Source: Kitasatospora sp. NBC_01250 (GTDB lineage: Bacteria > Actinomycetota > Actinomycetes > Streptomycetales > Streptomycetaceae). Taken from it: a DNA stretch of 64,000 nucleotides. Below the pieces are notes generated by a model. It made no database searches and had not been told where the DNA came from. It saw only the letters and a program-made list of their open reading frames with translations. The DNA is taken from positions 2,728,001 to 2,792,000 of the forward strand of contig NZ_CP108476.1 of NCBI RefSeq assembly GCF_036226465.1, given 5' to 3'. Position 1 is the stretch's first letter; each line of letters opens with the position of its first letter. The position numbers were made by a program, and so were the translations under genes. Below are positions 45,455 through 54,720 of this stretch, piece by piece.

Positions 45455-45802
45455 GTGACCACGGCAACCATCCGACCCCACACCCCCGACTCCCTCGACG
45501 ACGACTACCCCGCCTACACCATGGGCCGCGCCGCCGAGATGACCGGAACCACCCCCGGCTTCCTGCGCTCCCTCGGCGAACAGGGCCTCATCACCCCACT
45601 TCGCTCCGACGGAGGCCACCGCCGCTACTCCCGTTACCAGTTGCGCATCGCCATGCGTGCCCGCGATCTCGTCGACCAGGGCACCGCCGTCGACGCCGCC
45701 TGCCGCATCGTCATCCTCGAAGACCAACTCGAAGAAGCCCTGCGCATCAACGAACAACTCCGCCGCTCCCAGCCCGGCCAGGAGCCCGCCGCCGACACCT
45801 GA
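45455..45802 (+). CDS. MerR-type helix-turn-helix regulator
   Basis: 115-residue DNA-binding protein: YTMGRAAEMTGTTPGFLRSLGEQGLI is the winged helix-turn-helix, SDGGHRRYSRYQL the wing. A coiled helix with EDQLEEALRINEQLRR follows. GTG at 45455 behind AAGAGG. MerR-type without a recognisable effector domain; stand-alone, target unknown. Confidence 0.88.
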   Translation: MTTATIRPHTPDSLDDDYPAYTMGRAAEMTGTTPGFLRSLGEQGLITPLRSDGGHRRYSRYQLRIAMRARDLVDQGTAVDAACRIVILEDQLEEALRINEQLRRSQPGQEPAADT

Positions 45803-46066
45803 CCCGCCCGCCAGGCCGATGAGACCGGTCCGCGGTGAGCGACAGGTGCTCACCGCAGGCCGCCCCGCGGAAGACGACGCCGCCGGGCCGGCGGTGAGAG
45901 CGCGGGCGGTGACAAGCGTGGCAGCGCAGCAGAGTTCACGGTCACCTCTGTCGAACGGGCATCCCCCCGCTCCCGATCCGAAGCGGTACCGGTGATACCC
46001 GGCGAGCTGCGTGACGATCCGTCACTAGCGGTTATCGGCTGGCCATACAGGCGCTAGAATCTTCGC

Positions 46067-46486
46067 GTGGATGACAAACATCTGTTTGTGTCTGTCTGCG
46101 AAGTTCTCTCTCTCCACGGGTTCGAGCTGGCACCGCCGCGGGCGGCCGGGCTCTCCGTCCGGCTGCGCCCAGGGGCCGGCCTGGTACTGGGATGGAGGCC
46201 GGGCGAGGATCTGATCGGACCGACACTCCACGCCTGCCCGCATCCCGCCGACGCCGCCGGGCGCACCGAGTTCCGCGGTATCCGCGGCGCGCTCATGCTG
46301 GCCCTCTCGGAGGTCCTCGACGCCGCGGGCTTCACCGTCACCACCCTCGGAGCCGACCTGCTCGTCACCGCGAACCCACTCGATCCGGGCGCCACACCAG
46401 CCATCGCGGCCACTCCCACCTGCCCTGCACCACGGCGCAGTCGACCGGCGCGCCCGGCGGTCGGCGTCGCCGAGCTAGCTAGCTAG
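46067..46486 (+). CDS. Hypothetical protein
   Basis: 139 residues from an ATG at 46067. No family recognised. The centre has GRTEFRGIRGALMLALSEVL, repeated as a fragment at 39302. The C-terminal 40 residues are Pro/Ala/Arg-rich. Perhaps a conserved Streptomyces protein of unknown function. The stop codon lies inside a 24-bp palindrome. Confidence 0.6.
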   Translation: MDDKHLFVSVCEVLSLHGFELAPPRAAGLSVRLRPGAGLVLGWRPGEDLIGPTLHACPHPADAAGRTEFRGIRGALMLALSEVLDAAGFTVTTLGADLLVTANPLDPGATPAIAATPTCPAPRRSRPARPAVGVAELAS

Positions 46487-46492
46487 CTCGGC
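46469..46492. terminator. 24-bp perfect palindrome with GCTA repeats
   Basis: GCCGAGCTAGCT joined directly to its reverse complement; overlaps the stop codon of the gene at 46067 and may end transcription from both sides. An operator is the alternative. Confidence 0.55.
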
Positions 46493-46512
46493 CGGGGCGT
46501 TCGGCCTCAGTG

Positions 46513-46944
46513 TCAAAGGGCATCGACGACGTGGGTCATCTGCGCGACGACGCGGTCGGCGAGGCGCTCGAAGGGCAGGCGTAGAAGGGGGCTGAGCATG
46601 CGCAGTGCGCCGGCGAACGTGATCTCGGCACGGTAGGTGATCTCGGTGCCGCGCGGCACCTCGGCGAAGCGGAGGTCGTCGCGGCTGGTAGCCGACTCAT
46701 TCGTGCCCTGGAACGCCAGGTGCCGCGGCTCGAGCGTCTCGAGGCGGTACGTCAGAACCGTTCTGCGGCCCATGAACGCGGAGGTGTTGACCCATTGTGA
46801 GCCGACGCGCAGCGGCCCGGTGTCTTCGCGCACACAGCTGAGCGTCCCGGGATCCCAGTCGCGCGCGTTCGCGAAGTCCGCCAGATAGTCCACGACCTTC
46901 TCCACGGGCTGGTGGACTGTGAAAGTGCGGGAAACCGCAACCAC
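46513..46944 (-). CDS. SRPBCC-family (START-like) protein
   Basis: 143 residues: SRTFTVHQPVEKVVDYLADF at the start, WDPGTLSC, and a long C-terminal helix. The fold binds hydrophobic ligands (polyketide cyclase/dehydrase group). GTG at 46944 behind AAGGAG. Next to an HxlR regulator on the same strand. Confidence 0.85.
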   Translation of the reverse strand: MVAVSRTFTVHQPVEKVVDYLADFANARDWDPGTLSCVREDTGPLRVGSQWVNTSAFMGRRTVLTYRLETLEPRHLAFQGTNESATSRDDLRFAEVPRGTEITYRAEITFAGALRMLSPLLRLPFERLADRVVAQMTHVVDAL

Positions 46945-47020
46945 GTCGTACTCCTTCCGACAGCTCCGTCCGTCCCCCTCATTCGTCGCCGAGCGCCGGA
47001 TGGATTGGACCTTGATACGG

Positions 47021-47422
47021 TCAAGACTCCCCGGAACGCTCGCAGCCGCCGGTTCGACGGTTGGCGCGATCGATCTCGCCCATGTGCTCCTCGGCCCATG
47101 CGCGAAGCGCGGAGAGCGGCTCCTCCAAGGAGAGTCCGAGCTCGGTCAGCCGGTAATGGACCCGAGGCGGGACGGTCGGCTCGACGCGCCGGGCGACGAG
47201 ACCGTCCCCGACCAGGCTCTGCAGAGTCACCGAAAGCATCTTCTGCGACACACCGGGCATGCGGCGCCGCAGTTCGGCGAACCGCACCTCTCCCGGCGCC
47301 GCCGCAGCAAGCACCTTGACCGCCATGGAGGTCCACTTCGAGCCGATCCGGTCCAGCAACTGCCTGGTCGGGCACGCCGGATCGAACAGATCACCTCGCG
47401 CGCCTGTCGAAGAGTCGGTCAC
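47021..47422 (-). CDS. HxlR-family regulator
   Basis: About 133 residues: CPTRQLLDRIGSKWTSMAV is the HxlR start, followed by VRFAELRRRMPGVSQKML and the wing ARRVEPTVPPRVHYRLTELG. Such proteins sense electrophiles or aldehydes. The start is uncertain between GTG at 47422, GTG at 47428 and TTG at 47467. Divergent from an alpha/beta hydrolase it may control. Confidence 0.85.
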   Translation of the reverse strand: MTDSSTGARGDLFDPACPTRQLLDRIGSKWTSMAVKVLAAAAPGEVRFAELRRRMPGVSQKMLSVTLQSLVGDGLVARRVEPTVPPRVHYRLTELGLSLEEPLSALRAWAEEHMGEIDRANRRTGGCERSGES

Positions 47423-47521
47423 CTTCACCTCACCGCCTGACGAAAAAGTGCCGTCTTGGCCTCGCAAAACAGCTCCCCTACGGTCACTGAGTATCCGATC
47501 GTAACCACCCAGGGAGCGTGC

Positions 47522-48451
47522 ATGCCCCTACCCGTCGACCTTCGTCGCCTGACCGCCAACGGCATCGAGGTGAACGTGGCAGTGTGCGGAACCGGCCCGA
47601 CGCTCCTCCTGCTGCACGGCTTCCCGCACACCTGGAGGCTGTGGAGCGACATCATGGATCCACTGGCCACGCGGTACCGCGTCATCGCCCCTGACCTGCG
47701 CGGACTCGGCGAGAGCACGCGCGCCGCCGACGGCTACGACGCCGAGAACCTCGCCGCCGACGCCGAAGGCGTGCTGGCCGCGCTCGGCGCACGGGACGCC
47801 GCCGTCGTGGGCATCGACGCCGGTGCCGCCCCGGCCTTCCTGCTGGCGATGCGTCGACCTCGCCGCGTGCGCCGACTGGTACTCATCGAGGCCCTGCTCG
47901 GCCGGCTTCCCGGAGCCGAAGGCTTCCTGGCCGGCGGCCAACCGTGGTGGTTCGGCTTCCACGCCGTACCAGGCCTGGCCGAGACGGTTCTCCTCGGACA
48001 CGAGGCCGAGTACGTGGACTGGTTCCTCACCACCGGCCTCCAGGCACGCGAGATCCGCACCGACATCCGCGACGCCTTCGTCTCCGCCTACACCGGCGCC
48101 GATTCCCTGCGCTGCGCGTTCGAGCACTACCGCGCGATGCCCGCGAGCGCCCGGCAGATCGAATCGGCCGTCGCCCACGGCCGCCTGACCGTCCCGGCTC
48201 TCGCCGTCGGCGCCCATCCCGTCGGCGCGGCGCTGCATCGCCAACTCCAGCCCGTCGCCGATGACCTGACCGGACATGTCATCCCCGAATGCGGGCACAT
48301 CATCCCACTCGACAGGCCCGACGCACTGGTCGAACTCCTCACCGGGTTCCTCGGCCGAGTCGCTCCGGGCACGAGTGACAGGACGGGAGAGCGGTCGGCG
48401 CCACGGTCTGGGTCGAAGTTCAGGCCTCAGCGCGCTTCGATGCCGCCGTAG
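47522..48451 (+). CDS. Epoxide hydrolase-like alpha/beta hydrolase
   Basis: 309 residues. The nucleophile elbow is VGIDAGAAP, so the nucleophile is Asp as in epoxide hydrolases and haloalkane dehalogenases; HGFPHTW forms the oxyanion region and CGHIIPLDRP the catalytic His. ATG at 47522 behind AGGGAG. Its last 25 bp overlap the tail of the convergent TetR gene. Confidence 0.88.
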   Translation: MPLPVDLRRLTANGIEVNVAVCGTGPTLLLLHGFPHTWRLWSDIMDPLATRYRVIAPDLRGLGESTRAADGYDAENLAADAEGVLAALGARDAAVVGIDAGAAPAFLLAMRRPRRVRRLVLIEALLGRLPGAEGFLAGGQPWWFGFHAVPGLAETVLLGHEAEYVDWFLTTGLQAREIRTDIRDAFVSAYTGADSLRCAFEHYRAMPASARQIESAVAHGRLTVPALAVGAHPVGAALHRQLQPVADDLTGHVIPECGHIIPLDRPDALVELLTGFLGRVAPGTSDRTGERSAPRSGSKFRPQRASMPP

Positions 48452-49023
48452 AGCAGGTCGACGATCCGGCGGCTGGTCGCGGCCGGGTCGAGGGTTTCGA
48501 CGGTACCGGTGCCGAGGCGGGCCAACACGGGCGCGACGAGAACCTCACCGGCGAACTCGACATCCAGGTCGGGCCTGAGTTCGCCCGAGTCGACACCCCG
48601 CCGCAGAATGCCGTAGACGGCTCGGCGGCGGGGGGCGACGATCTCGTCGAAGTAGCGGCGGTGCAACTCCGGGAAGGCCGCGGCCTCAGCCTGCAAGGCA
48701 CGCAGGACTGCCGCGGCGCGCGGGTCGAGCGTGCGTCGTATCAGTTCCGCGAGATACGCGGCGAGGTCTTCGCGGACCGAGGGCCCGGTGAACTCGGGAA
48801 GTGCCCGGTTGATCGCGTCGAGGACGTCGAGGTAGAGGGCGTCCTTGGTCTTCCATCGCCGGTAGAGGGAGTTGCGCGAGACCCCGGCGTGCTCGGCGAT
48901 GGTGACCAGCGAAAGGCCGGACAAGGTCGCGCCCGCGGCGACGAGGTCGAGCACCGCGTCGAGGGCGGCGGTGTCGGTGCGGGGGTCGCGCCGTCGTCCG
49001 GCCGCGCGCTGCATGGAATCCAC
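48427..49023 (-). CDS. TetR-family regulator
   Basis: 198 residues. The helix-turn-helix is SLVTIAEHAGVSRNSLYRRW followed by KTKDALY; the C-terminal domain resembles the TetR_C group with LRRGVDSGELRPD. ATG at 49023. Divergent from an alpha/beta hydrolase with two operator-like repeats between. Confidence 0.88.
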   Translation of the reverse strand: MDSMQRAAGRRRDPRTDTAALDAVLDLVAAGATLSGLSLVTIAEHAGVSRNSLYRRWKTKDALYLDVLDAINRALPEFTGPSVREDLAAYLAELIRRTLDPRAAAVLRALQAEAAAFPELHRRYFDEIVAPRRRAVYGILRRGVDSGELRPDLDVEFAGEVLVAPVLARLGTGTVETLDPAATSRRIVDLLYGGIEAR

Positions 49024-49038
49024 CCTCCGACTCTATAA

Positions 49039-49105
49039 CGGAACAGGGCTGTTGCGTTCCGCCTGGCGCGCGGCGTACATTTCGAAACGGAGCAGATCTG
49101 TTCCG
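49039..49105. promoter_or_regulatory. Two TetR operator-like inverted repeats
   Basis: CGGAACAG-GG-CTGTTGCG at 49039-49056 and CGGAGCAG-AT-CTGTTCCG at 49088-49105, each with one mismatch between arms. Same half-site in both, in the divergent promoter gap. Confidence 0.75.
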
Positions 49106-49127
49106 AATCAACGGGAAGGCCACGACC

Positions 49128-49946
49128 ATGGCTACGTTCAGCATGCAGGACATCGACCAGTACTACGAGACCCACGGCGACCCCGCCCATCCGCCGGTGC
49201 TCCTGATCTCGGGCCTCGGCGGCGTCGGGCGCAGCTGGGGACCGCAGATCGACCGCTTCGCCGAGCGGTACTTCGTGATCCTGCCCGACCAGCGTGGCAC
49301 CGGGCGCAGCACGCGCGCCGAGACCGGATACACCACCGGCCGTCTGGCCCTGGACATGCTTGCGCTCATCGAGCGCCTCGGCCTGGACTCGGTGCACATC
49401 GTGGGTGCCTCCACCGGCGGGGCCATCGCGCAGCACCTCGCGCTCGAGCGCCCCGACCTCGTCCGCTCGCTCACGCTCTCCTCCTCGTTCGCGCGGTTCG
49501 ACGCGTTCATGCACCGCGAGTTCGAGATCCGGCGCAAGATCGCCGCGGAGTGGGACCGCTTCGACGTCATCTCCGCATACGCCCTGTTCCTCTTCTCGCC
49601 GCGGTTCACCTTCGAGCACCCCGACCGCGTGGCCGACTGGATCGAGATCGCGAGCAGCATGCACACGGGGCCCGGCGACCGCGAGATCGACCTCAAGCGG
49701 ATCGACATGATCGCGGCCCACGACACCTCGGCCCGCCTCGGCGAGATCACCCGGCCGACGCTGGTGCTGTGCGGTGACAACAATCACTGCACCCCGATGC
49801 CGCTGTCCGAGGAACTCGCACGCGAAATACCGGCATCGGAGCTGGTCGTCTTCCAAGACGCCGGCGAGTTGATCGAGATCGAGCAGTCGGAGCGCTACTT
49901 CGAGGTCGTCAGCTCCTTCATCGACCGCCACAGCGAGGGCAACTGA
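49128..49946 (+). CDS. Alpha/beta hydrolase, catalytic His apparently replaced
   Basis: 272 residues. Nucleophile elbow VGASTGGAIA (Ser), LISGLGG oxyanion region, LVLCGDNNHCTPMP acid strand. Where relatives have GGH before IEIE this protein reads DAGELIEIEQ, so the catalytic histidine seems to be Glu. Likely substrate is a small ester or lactone if active. Divergent from the TetR gene. Confidence 0.85.
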   Translation: MATFSMQDIDQYYETHGDPAHPPVLLISGLGGVGRSWGPQIDRFAERYFVILPDQRGTGRSTRAETGYTTGRLALDMLALIERLGLDSVHIVGASTGGAIAQHLALERPDLVRSLTLSSSFARFDAFMHREFEIRRKIAAEWDRFDVISAYALFLFSPRFTFEHPDRVADWIEIASSMHTGPGDREIDLKRIDMIAAHDTSARLGEITRPTLVLCGDNNHCTPMPLSEELAREIPASELVVFQDAGELIEIEQSERYFEVVSSFIDRHSEGN

Positions 49947-49948
49947 CC

Positions 49949-50767
49949 GTGGCCGCCACCCATCTGAGCACCGACGCGAGCATCGTGTACTGGGATGAGG
50001 GCGCCGGCGAACCGGTGTTGCTGGTGCACGCGTCCTTCGGCGCCGATTGGTTCGCGCCGCTCGCCGCGCTGCTGCCGGGCCACCGCGTGGTGCGCACGCA
50101 CCGCGCGGGTTACGGCGCCGGCCGCGACCTGAGCGGGCATCTGACCGTCGCCGATCACGCCAGGCACCTCGCCGAAGTCCTGCACGGCGCCGGGATCGAC
50201 CGCGCGCACGTGGTGGGCCACTCCAGCGGCGCAAGCATCGCGCTGCACCTGGCCGGCGCGTACCCGGACCTGGTGCACTCGCTGATCGCGCTGGAACCCG
50301 CCGCGCCCCCCGCCGCCGGTGAAACGCGGAATCCGGCGATCGGCCAGGCGATCTCCGCCGCCCACGAGGGGGACTTGGAGCGCGCTTTCGACCTGTTCCT
50401 GGGCGACGTGATGAGCCCGGGCTACCGGGACGTGCTCGCCCGCGCCCTCGGCGCCCGAGGCCTGGCCGAATCCGTCGCAAGTGGCCGGTACTTCTTCGAC
50501 CGTGAAATCGCGGCACTGGTCGGGTGGGACAGCGGTACCGCGGGCGTCGAGACTCTCGAACAACCGGTGCTGCTGGTCGACGGCGGCGAGGGCGAGCGCC
50601 TGGGCAGCCCGTACCGCGCACGCAACCGCGCGCTCGCCCGCCGCCTCCGCAACGCCTCCTGCCTCACGATGGCCGGGCTCAGCCATGCGATGCCGTTGGA
50701 GGACCCGGCGGCCGTCGCGAAGACCGTCCTCGACTTCATCCGGCTCCAACCGATTGATACTCGTTGA
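49949..50767 (+). CDS. Alpha/beta hydrolase
   Basis: 272 residues from a GTG two bases after the preceding stop. Ser in VGHSSGASIAL, His in GLSHAMPLEDP. Part of a two-gene operon with the hydrolase at 49128; the two share only the fold. Substrate unknown. Confidence 0.85.
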   Translation: MAATHLSTDASIVYWDEGAGEPVLLVHASFGADWFAPLAALLPGHRVVRTHRAGYGAGRDLSGHLTVADHARHLAEVLHGAGIDRAHVVGHSSGASIALHLAGAYPDLVHSLIALEPAAPPAAGETRNPAIGQAISAAHEGDLERAFDLFLGDVMSPGYRDVLARALGARGLAESVASGRYFFDREIAALVGWDSGTAGVETLEQPVLLVDGGEGERLGSPYRARNRALARRLRNASCLTMAGLSHAMPLEDPAAVAKTVLDFIRLQPIDTR

Positions 50768-50796
50768 GCACATGAACCGCAGCCGGCTCCAGACTT

Positions 50797-51434
50797 TCAG
50801 CCGTCTCGGAGGGCGGCGACCAGACAGGACCGGAGCCAGTCGTGCTTGTGGTCGTCACCGGGGTTCCCGGCCGGGGCCAGCATGCGGGTGTCGGAGGCGA
50901 TTTGGGTGAGTGCACCGACGGAGAACAGGTAGGCCCACTGGTGGAAACCTTCGGGTTTCCCGGGCAGCGCCACCTGGAGCGCCTTGATGAACTCACGGGC
51001 CAGCGGGTCGGAGTGCTCCCGGATGACGGGACGCTCCTGGCTTGAGGAATCGGAGCTCTCCCGCAGCACGAGGTGGGCGAACCAGATGTCGTCCGGGTCC
51101 TCGTCAGGGCGAGGACCGGGCCTGTGAAGGCGTCGACGATCTTCTCGACGGCGTCGTCGGCGTGCAGGTCGGAGATCGTCATCAATCGCACCAGCCGTTC
51201 GTCGTTGACATACCGCCGCTCCTCGAAGATCGCAGTGCACAGGCCGATCTTCGAGGTGAAGTGGTAGACGACGAGCGAGAGTTGGATGCCTGCGACCTCG
51301 GCGGTTTGCCGCATCGTTGTGCCGTCGTAGCCCTTCAGGGCGAAGGGGCGCTCAGCGACGTGCAGGATCGCCTCCCGCTTGCCGACGGCCCTGGCTCCGC
51401 GCGCCGCGACCGTGGCGTCCGGTGTGTCAGACAT
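50797..51434 (-). pseudogene. TetR-family regulator with internal frameshift
   Basis: The N-terminal part from ATG 51434 (KREAILHVAERPFALKGYDG then TTMRQTAEVAGIQLSLVVYHF) ends in frame near 51105. The C-terminal part continues in another frame with DEDPDDIWFAHLVLRESS and runs to a stop at 50797. One indel near 51100 would join them. Either a recent pseudogene or a sequence error. Confidence 0.75.
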
Positions 51435-51680
51435 GTGGTTTCGTCCGCCTCGTGCTGTGAAGGTCCGGGGAGCGTCGTCAGTGCTCCAGGCCATGCTGTG
51501 CTTCGTTCCACGATCGGGCCGTCAGCCAGTGCCTTGCGGACATTGCCGACGAGTGCCTCCTCCAACGAGCGCACGGTGGTGAACCCGCCCTCGCGGAACG
51601 CATCCCATTCGGCGCGCAGCAGGCCCGGCTTCGGTTGCACGGACCGGCCGGGGTCGAAGTACGTACGTACAGTCAGGGGG
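51435..51680. other. Intergenic region with a possible gene remnant
   Basis: About 245 bp. On the minus strand one frame reads GLLRAEWDAFREGGFTTVRS then LEEALVGNVRKALADGP without a start; I do not recognise it. It may be a remnant of an oxidoreductase-like gene. Confidence 0.3.
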
Positions 51681-52358
51681 TCAATCCGTGCGCGCCGTGT
51701 GCGCTTCGGCTCGGGCGCCCGCGATGAGGTCGTGGATCGTGGCTGCCGGACAGCCGGTGTGGAGGCCGAGAAGTCGGGCCAGGAGTTCGTCGAGTGCCGG
51801 CCAGGGCATGGTGCCGTGACTGTTGTAGAGCGACACCAGTCCGTGCATCCCGGTCCAGAGGACGAGTCCGGCCCGCCACTGCATCTCCGGCGTGGCCGGC
51901 TCGTCATCTCGCTCGTCGGCGCGGTCGAGCGCGACGACGAGAGCTTGGAGCAGCTCCTCGCCGGCGCCGTGCGCGTTGAGCGGGCCGAGCTGTTCGGGCA
52001 TCGCGCCGCCGATGATCGTGCGGTACTCGCCGGGGTGCTCGACGCCCCAGTGGACGTACGCCGCGCACCTGGCCACGAGCTCGGCGAGCGGCGTCGTGGC
52101 GGCGGCAGCGGCGTCGTTCATCAGGCGTCCGAGTTCGTCGTAGCGCAGCTTCAGGACGTGCTCGACGAGTGCCGTCAGGTCGGGGAAGTGACTGTAGATG
52201 CTCGCGGGTGCGACGCCGACCTCGCGGGCGACCTGGCGCAGCGTGAGCGTCTCCGGACGGTCCATGGTCGCGAGCAGACGTGCCGTCGCCTCGATCAACT
52301 GGTCGCGGAGCAGTCCGCCCTGCCCGCGCGGGTTGCGCCGCCGCCTGCCGTCTTCCAA
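51681..52358 (-). CDS. TetR-family regulator
   Basis: 225 residues from a TTG at 52358 with AAGGAG 7 nt upstream. The helix-turn-helix is LTLRQVAREVGVAPASIYSH followed by FPDLTALV; a TetR_C-type domain with WRAGLVLWTGMHGLVSL follows. Divergent from an NAD(P)-binding reductase gene. A TTGACA sequence near 52414 could be the -35 of that operon. Confidence 0.85.
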   Translation of the reverse strand: MEDGRRRRNPRGQGGLLRDQLIEATARLLATMDRPETLTLRQVAREVGVAPASIYSHFPDLTALVEHVLKLRYDELGRLMNDAAAAATTPLAELVARCAAYVHWGVEHPGEYRTIIGGAMPEQLGPLNAHGAGEELLQALVVALDRADERDDEPATPEMQWRAGLVLWTGMHGLVSLYNSHGTMPWPALDELLARLLGLHTGCPAATIHDLIAGARAEAHTARTD

Positions 52359-52481
52359 GGCCCCGCTCCTTCCGCCTGTTCGCCAACGACTGTTCAGTCT
52401 AGTGGGGGGCCGCACTTGACACCCGTAACCAACACTTGTTCACTTACATCACCAACAGCTGTTCGGCCAGAGGAGCGGTTC

Positions 52482-53102
52482 ATGCGTGTCGCAGTACTCG
52501 GCGCCACCGGCAAAGTCGGGCGCCTGATCGTCGAGCAGGCCGTCGAACGCGGCCACGAAGTCGTCGCGCTGGTGCGCAGCCCGCAGGCCTACGCACCGCC
52601 CGGGCAGGGCGCCGTCGAGGTCCGGCAGGCCGACGTCACCAAGCCCGAATCGTTCCCCGGCCTCGGCGACGTGGACGTCGTGATCTCCGCCCTCGGGATC
52701 AGCACGGGCGACGAACCCGGGACACTCCTCTCCGGCGCGAAGATGCTCGCCGGCCTGCCGGTCCGCACGCTCGCGCTCGGCGCGCTCGGCTCCGGAACCT
52801 CGGCCGGCGCCGGCGGCGGGATGTACCAGGCGATCATGAAGATGGTCATCGGCAGACAGCTCCCGGAGAAGGCGGCCGCCGACACGATCGCCCTCAACGG
52901 CGGGGCGACCGTCTTCCACGCCCCCGACCTGCAGGTCGGCGGCATCAGCCCCGGCCGCCGCAACATACCGCTGGAGAAGTACCCGAAGCCGTTCTGGCCG
53001 CCCCGCGTCTCGCGCGCGACCGCCGCCGCGCTCATGCTCGACGAAGCCGAACGCCCCACCCACGGCGCCACGATCCTCGTCCCCGTGGGGAACGCGCGAT
53101 GA
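52482..53102 (+). CDS. NmrA-like NAD(P)-binding protein
   Basis: 206 residues: VAVLGATGKVGRLIVEQAVE is the Rossmann start; DVDVVISALGIST follows. Atypical short-chain dehydrogenase/NmrA group. ATG at 52482 behind AGAGGAG. The stop overlaps the amidohydrolase start (ATGA), so the two are coupled. Confidence 0.88.
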   Translation: MRVAVLGATGKVGRLIVEQAVERGHEVVALVRSPQAYAPPGQGAVEVRQADVTKPESFPGLGDVDVVISALGISTGDEPGTLLSGAKMLAGLPVRTLALGALGSGTSAGAGGGMYQAIMKMVIGRQLPEKAAADTIALNGGATVFHAPDLQVGGISPGRRNIPLEKYPKPFWPPRVSRATAAALMLDEAERPTHGATILVPVGNAR

Positions 53103-54070
53103 CCGGCAACGGCTACATCGCCGTCGAAGAGGCCGTCGCCGTCCCGGGCCTCGCCGAACGTCGGCCGCCGATCACGCTGCCCGGCACCATCGACCCGGCG
53201 TTCGTCGAACACGTGATGGCGCGGCTTCCCGACGTCGCAGACCTGCGTCTGCCGGACATGGACGCGAACGGCGTCGCGATGCAGGTGCTCTCCCTCACCG
53301 TCCCCGGGATCGAAGCCGACCCCGACGCGCAACGCGCAGTGGACAACGCCCGCTACGTCAACGACTCGCTCGCAGAGATCGTCCACGCCCACCCCGACAG
53401 GTTCGCGGCGTTCGCCGCGCTCCCCCTTCAGGACCCCGGCGCCGCCGTGACCGAACTGCGCCGCGCCGTCGAGCACCTCGGGTTCAAGGGCGCCCTGGTC
53501 AACGACCACGTTCAGGGCAGATACCTCGACGACCCCGCCTTCGACCGGCTGTGGGCGACGCTGGCCGAGCTCGACGTGCCCTTGTATCTGCATCCGGGCA
53601 TGCCTCCCGCGGACAGCTGGCACGTCCTCGACGGGCATCCCGAACTCGACGGCGCCCTCTGGAGCTGGCAGGCCACCACCGGTGGACACGCGATGCGCGT
53701 GATCATGGCAGGGGTCTTCGACCGCCACCCGGACGCGAGGATGATCCTCGGCCACGCGGGCGAGTTCCTGCCCTTCCAGCTCTCCAGGTTCGACTCCCGC
53801 TACGCGACCCTCGCCGTCCCGAACCCGCTGCAACGGCCGCCGTCCGAGTACTTCGGGACGAATGTGGTCGTCACCACGAGCGGTGTCCTGTCCCCCGCCG
53901 CGGTCGAGGCGCTCGTCCACGTGATCGGCGCCGACGCAGTCCTGTTCGCGATCGACTACCCCTACGAGACATCCGCTTCGGCCATCGCCGCCCTCGAACG
54001 AACCGCTCTCTCGGATGCCGACAGGCAGAAGATCGGTTCCGGCAACGCGCGGCGCCTGCTGCGTCTCTGA
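53099..54070 (+). CDS. Amidohydrolase-2 family decarboxylase/hydrolase (ACMSD-like)
   Basis: 323 residues. Metal and catalytic residues are seen in LYLHPGMP, ILGHAGEFLPF and the FAIDYPYE aspartate; the N-terminus lacks the usual HxH (IAVEEAV instead). Relatives include gamma-resorcylate decarboxylase and ACMS decarboxylase. With NmrA and TetR genes it forms a likely aromatic-degradation unit. Confidence 0.85.
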   Translation: MTGNGYIAVEEAVAVPGLAERRPPITLPGTIDPAFVEHVMARLPDVADLRLPDMDANGVAMQVLSLTVPGIEADPDAQRAVDNARYVNDSLAEIVHAHPDRFAAFAALPLQDPGAAVTELRRAVEHLGFKGALVNDHVQGRYLDDPAFDRLWATLAELDVPLYLHPGMPPADSWHVLDGHPELDGALWSWQATTGGHAMRVIMAGVFDRHPDARMILGHAGEFLPFQLSRFDSRYATLAVPNPLQRPPSEYFGTNVVVTTSGVLSPAAVEALVHVIGADAVLFAIDYPYETSASAIAALERTALSDADRQKIGSGNARRLLRL

Positions 54071-54231
54071 GGTCCCAGGCGGGAGCCGGCTGCGGCCCAC
54101 CCGTGCGTGAGCGTCGGAGAACTGACGGGTAGGCGCCCGGCCGCTCAGCCGGTGGCAGGCCTGTGGCCCGCTGGGGTCTCCCGGCCCCAACGCGGGCAGG
54201 GGCCCGGAGACCGTGACTTATCCTGGGGATC

Positions 54232-54594
54232 ATGTCGAACCCTGACGGGCTGCTCGTCGACATCGCCGCGATGGTCGAGTCCGAGCACAGCAATCAGATG
54301 TCCTTGACCGTAGTGGTCCCCGGCGCGGTGATCACCGGCAGGCTCGCCCCGGTGTCCCTGTGGTGGGAGCGGGTGGCGGAGGTCCTCCAGGCCTCGGATC
54401 ACCTGAAGCCGTTCGCCGCCCTCTTCGCCCCACCCGGAGAGAGCCCGCCCGCGCGGCCCACCCACCTCCACCTCCACCGGGCGCAAATCCTGCAGGGCGA
54501 CTTCGGGCTGCCCCACACGGGCGGCATGTACCGCATCGCCATCGAAGACGTCAGCAGCTGGACAGTCGGAGACCTCAGCTACTCCGACACCTGA
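54232..54594 (+). CDS. Hypothetical protein, GvpU-like
   Basis: 120 residues: SLTVVVPGAVITGRLAPVSL in the first half, THLHLHRAQILQGD and MYRIAIEDVSSWTVGDLS in the second. The pattern recalls the gas-vesicle accessory protein GvpU found in Streptomyces, but no other gvp gene is nearby. Treat as tentative. Confidence 0.6.
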   Translation: MSNPDGLLVDIAAMVESEHSNQMSLTVVVPGAVITGRLAPVSLWWERVAEVLQASDHLKPFAALFAPPGESPPARPTHLHLHRAQILQGDFGLPHTGGMYRIAIEDVSSWTVGDLSYSDT

Positions 54595-54674
54595 TGGTCG
54601 CGGCAGGCCAAGTGGCTGCCCAGGCTTCGCATCCCACGTCCCGGAGTCACGCGTCCGCCGTCCCGGCCATGTGC

Positions 54675-54712
54675 CGGGGCGGCCGACGACCCTCCCTTGA
54701 CCGGCCGCCCCG
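54675..54712. terminator. Terminator hairpin after CsbD gene
   Basis: 11-bp arms CGGGGCGGCCG and CGGCCGCCCCG, 9 bp after the minus-strand CsbD stop. Confidence 0.65.
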
Positions 54713-54720
54713 CCCCTGGG

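Noticed and set aside
45196..45822. Plus-strand frame through the MerR gene
   Set aside because: Translation is repetitive Arg/Pro/His; the overlapping MerR frame has a clear helix-turn-helix.
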